NCBI GenBank assembly: GCA_027443745.1
Contig: DAIAZB010000151.1
Span: 1-8,605, forward strand
Direction: 5' to 3'
Source of the DNA: Thiomonas sp.
GTDB lineage: Bacteria > Pseudomonadota > Gammaproteobacteria > Burkholderiales > Burkholderiaceae
DNA length: 8,605 bases
Shown here: positions 6,319 through 8,605 of the stretch, piece after piece
Numbering within the stretch: the first letter of the stretch is position 1
Layout: every line of letters begins with the position of its first letter
Made by a program: the position numbers and the translations under genes
The notes under the pieces: generated by a model
What the model was told of the DNA's origin: nothing
What the model saw: the letters and a program-made list of their open reading frames with translations, nothing else
Database searches by the model: none

Positions 6319-8085
6319 ATGCAAACATCACATGCAGCGCCGCATCTGGCGGTACAGGATTTTGGGCACGATGCGCCCCAGGTACCGGGGGTGCTCGCCC
6401 AGGCCCAGGCGCACGGCGCCGCATCCGTCCCATCCACCCTCCATCTGCCGTCGGCCACCTTGTTGGCGACCACCGTCGCCGCCGGTTCCCTGCTTACGGC
6501 TTGCGGCGGCGGTGGCGGTGGTGGCAGCACGGCTTCGGGCGGTGGCCCCGTGGCCAAGCTGCCGCCTCCGACCCAGCCGCAGGCGGCGCGCTTCCTGGGC
6601 CAGGCCGGCTTCGCCGCCGGCAGCGCCGACACCGCCATGCTCACCGGCCAGGGCTACGAGGCCTGGCTGGAAGCGCAATTCGCCATGCCGCCCAGCAGCG
6701 GTCATTTCGACTGGCTGTTGGCCAAGGGCTATGGCACGGCCGCCTACAAATACAACACGGGCACAGCCGATCAGACGCTCTGGCGCAAACTGCTGAGCGC
6801 GCCCGATGTGCTGCGCCAGCGCGTGGTGTTGGCGTTATCGGAAATCTTCGTCATTTCGCTGCCCGGACTGTCGATCGCCTGGCCGGCTTTTGCGGCGGCA
6901 GCCTACATGGACACGCTGGAGGCCCATGCCTTTGGCAGTTACAGGCAGTTGCTGCAGGCCGTCACACTGTCGTGCGGCATGGGCGCTTACCTCAACCTGC
7001 GCGGCAACCAGAAGGGGGACCCCAAGACCGGCCGCCAACCGGACGAGAACTACGCGCGCGAGGTGATGCAACTCTTCACCATCGGCCTGGTGCAGCTCAA
7101 CCCCGACGGCAGCCCCAAGCTGCTTGCCGATGGCCGGGCGCAGTACACCTACAACCAGGAGCATGTCACGGCCTTGGCGCAGGTGTTCACCGGCTGGGAC
7201 TTCAACACCGCCGACGCCAATGCCGACCCGGGCTTCATGCGCCTGCCTATGCGCCACATCGCCACGCGCTTCGCCACCGGCGACAAGAGCGTGCTGGGTA
7301 CGGCGATCCCCGCCTCGGCCGACGGCCCGACGGCGATGAACATCGCGCTGGACACGTTGGCCAACCATCCCAACGTCGGCCCCTTTATCGGCCGCCAGAT
7401 CGTTCAGCGCCTGGTCTGTTCCAACCCCAGCCCGGCCTATGTCGCGCGCGTGGCGGCGGCTTTTGCCAACAACGGCCAGGGCCAGCGCGGCGACATGAAG
7501 GCCGTCATCCGCGCCGTGCTGCTCGACCCCGAAGCCATGGCGCCATCAATCGGCGTGGCCAGCGGCAAGCTGCGCGAGCCGGTGCTGCGTTTCGTGCAAT
7601 GGGCGCGCACCTTCGGGGTGACGTCTCCCACCGACTTGTGGAATGTCGGAGATACCTCCAACCCCGGTTCGCGCCTGGGGCAAAGCCCGCTGCGTTCGCC
7701 TTCGGTGTTCAATTTTTTCCGCCCCGGCTATGTGCCGCCGGACTCGGCCCTGGGGGCCAGTGGCGTGACCGCGCCCGAGTTTCAGCTTTGCAACGAAACC
7801 ACCGTGGCCGGCTACCTCAATTTCATGCAGGGCGTGATCCAGAACGGCATCGGTGAACTCAAGCCCGACTACACCGCCGAGCTGTCGCAGGCCAACGACG
7901 CCACGGCGCTGGTGGCGCGCTACAGCCTGCTGCTCGCCGGCGGCCGCCTGGGTGCCGACACCCTGGGCACCATCACCACGGCAGTGGGCAGCATCGCCGC
8001 CACCACCGACACCGCGCGGCTCAACCGCGTGCGCGCCGCCATCCTGCTGGTGATGGCCGCGCCCGACTACCAAATTCAACAGTGA
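6319..8085 (+). CDS. DUF1800 domain-containing protein, probably exported, possible lipoprotein
   Basis: This 588-residue protein matches the DUF1800 family through most of its length. Recognisable landmarks are LWRKLLSAPDVLRQRVVLALSEIFV, NYAREVMQLFTIG (244-256, the most diagnostic stretch), the VFTGWDF segment, a GRQIVQRLVCSNPSPAYV region, GKLREPVLRFVQWAR, SPLRSPSVFNFFRPGY (456-471) and APEFQLCNETTVAGYLNFM. The biochemical function of the family is not established. A hydrophobic stretch at about 43-61 ends in LLTAC (lipobox, Cys62), followed by seven glycines and a Gly/Ser/Pro linker, which suggests a lipid-anchored exported protein. Oddly, no Lys or Arg precedes residue 80. Start ATG 6319 has AGGGAG at 6308-6313, five bases away. 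The DUF1501 gene follows after seven bases, and such pairing is common for these families. Confidence 0.93.
   Translation: MQTSHAAPHLAVQDFGHDAPQVPGVLAQAQAHGAASVPSTLHLPSATLLATTVAAGSLLTACGGGGGGGSTASGGGPVAKLPPPTQPQAARFLGQAGFAAGSADTAMLTGQGYEAWLEAQFAMPPSSGHFDWLLAKGYGTAAYKYNTGTADQTLWRKLLSAPDVLRQRVVLALSEIFVISLPGLSIAWPAFAAAAYMDTLEAHAFGSYRQLLQAVTLSCGMGAYLNLRGNQKGDPKTGRQPDENYAREVMQLFTIGLVQLNPDGSPKLLADGRAQYTYNQEHVTALAQVFTGWDFNTADANADPGFMRLPMRHIATRFATGDKSVLGTAIPASADGPTAMNIALDTLANHPNVGPFIGRQIVQRLVCSNPSPAYVARVAAAFANNGQGQRGDMKAVIRAVLLDPEAMAPSIGVASGKLREPVLRFVQWARTFGVTSPTDLWNVGDTSNPGSRLGQSPLRSPSVFNFFRPGYVPPDSALGASGVTAPEFQLCNETTVAGYLNFMQGVIQNGIGELKPDYTAELSQANDATALVARYSLLLAGGRLGADTLGTITTAVGSIAATTDTARLNRVRAAILLVMAAPDYQIQQ
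6505..6525 (+). repeat. Polyglycine-coding triplet run in the DUF1800 gene
   Basis: Seven consecutive GGC/GGT codons directly after the putative lipobox cysteine encode a flexible Gly linker. Mixed third positions show that it is not a pure microsatellite, so frameshifting phase variation is not indicated. Confidence 0.8.
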
Positions 8086-8092
8086 GGCGGCC

Positions 8093-8605
8093 ATGCGCAT
8101 CGGCAACTTGAAGAACCTGCAGCGCCGCGAGTTCCTGCGCCGCGCCTCGGCCCTGGGCCTCGTCGGCACGGCAGCGCCGTGGGCGCTGACCCTGGCCGCC
8201 ATCGGCGAGGCCGCCGCGGCCGACGCCAGCGGCTACAAGGCGTTGGTCTGCGTGTTTCTGAACGGCGGCAACGACCACGGCAACACCGTGGTGCCTTACG
8301 ACCAGCCCAGCTATGACGCCTACGCCGCCATTCGCCAGACTCTGGCGACACCGCGCGACCAGCTCGCGGCCACGGCGCTCACGCCCAGCGTCACGCTCGA
8401 CGGCGGCCGGCAATGGGCGCTGGCACCCACCCTGGCACCGCTCAAGCCCGCGTTCGACGCCGGGCGGCTGGGCGTGCTGCTCAACGTCGGCACCCTGGTG
8501 CAGCCCACCAGCGTGGCGCAGTACAGGGCGCGCAGCGTGCCGCTGCCACCCAAGCTGTTCTCGCACAACGACCAGCAAAGCGTGTGGCAGTCGGCTTTGC
8601 CCGAG
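8093..8605 (+). CDS. DUF1501 domain-containing protein with Tat-like signal (partial, C-terminus off the right edge)
   Basis: The 171 visible residues are the N-terminal part of a DUF1501 protein; full-length members are usually about 400-480 residues. The N-terminus has a twin-arginine-like motif QRREFLRRAS (10-19), then a hydrophobic stretch (about 20-37) and an Ala-rich probable cleavage area (39-45), predicting Tat export in a folded state. Family landmarks are LVCVFLNGGNDHGNTVVPY (51-69) and FSHNDQQSVWQS (156-167). I recall DUF1501 being grouped with the alkaline-phosphatase/sulfatase-like fold, in which Asn, Asp and His residues bind metal; that is from memory. Start ATG 8093 has GTGAGG at 8082-8087, which overlaps the DUF1800 stop, so translational coupling is likely. 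The two genes almost certainly form one transcript. Confidence 0.93.
   Translation, partial: MRIGNLKNLQRREFLRRASALGLVGTAAPWALTLAAIGEAAAADASGYKALVCVFLNGGNDHGNTVVPYDQPSYDAYAAIRQTLATPRDQLAATALTPSVTLDGGRQWALAPTLAPLKPAFDAGRLGVLLNVGTLVQPTSVAQYRARSVPLPPKLFSHNDQQSVWQSALPE

Noticed and set aside
6288..7856. 522-codon plus-strand frame overlapping the DUF1800 gene
   Set aside because: The DUF1800 frame carries all the family motifs, while this frame gives Arg/Gly/Ala-rich nonsense.
1..8605. Mobile elements, CRISPR arrays, tRNA/rRNA genes or phage genes
   Set aside because: I found no terminal inverted repeats with a transposase, no spaced direct repeats, no cloverleaf-like sequence and no integrase or structural phage protein by reading.

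Overview
The window looks like ordinary chromosome from a GC-rich betaproteobacterium, most likely order Burkholderiales. The reasons are the high GC content, a DUF3460-type small protein (a family I know mainly from Betaproteobacteria), the ScpA and PanC sequence styles, and the arrangement DUF3460-scpA-panB-panC. The order-level assignment is inference, and I cannot name the genus. I see no tRNA, rRNA, insertion sequence, integrase, CRISPR array or phage gene.

Layout from left to right. (1) Positions 1-2044, minus strand: nadB (L-aspartate oxidase, first step of de novo NAD synthesis), followed 14 bases downstream by an inositol-monophosphatase-family gene that runs off the left edge. (2) Positions 2045-2248: a divergent intergenic region. 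(3) Positions 2249-3028, plus strand: a stand-alone class II aldolase/adducin-family protein with an intact zinc-binding histidine triad. It converges on the next cluster across a short GC-rich hairpin. (4) Positions 3072-6100, minus strand: DUF3460, scpA, panB and panC, in transcription order. This joins a chromosome-condensation subunit to two pantothenate (coenzyme A precursor) enzymes. PanB makes ketopantoate and PanC condenses pantoate with beta-alanine; the reductase between them and the beta-alanine-forming decarboxylase are not here. (5) Positions 6101-6318: a second divergent intergenic region with a locally AT-richer patch. (6) Positions 6319-8605, plus strand: a DUF1800 protein and a DUF1501 protein, tightly coupled and predicted to be exported. 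The second is cut by the right edge.

Most of the window is housekeeping metabolism. Two places deserve a closer look. The panB leader has a 9-bp perfect inverted repeat whose 3' arm contains the panB Shine-Dalgarno sequence, and a promoter-like sequence is placed so that its transcripts would lose most of the 5' arm. The DUF1800/DUF1501 pair is an uncharacterised exported system with unlike targeting signals: a Tat-like signal on DUF1501, and on DUF1800 a lipobox followed by polyglycine with no Lys or Arg before residue 80. No clearly new multi-gene system is evident beyond that pair.
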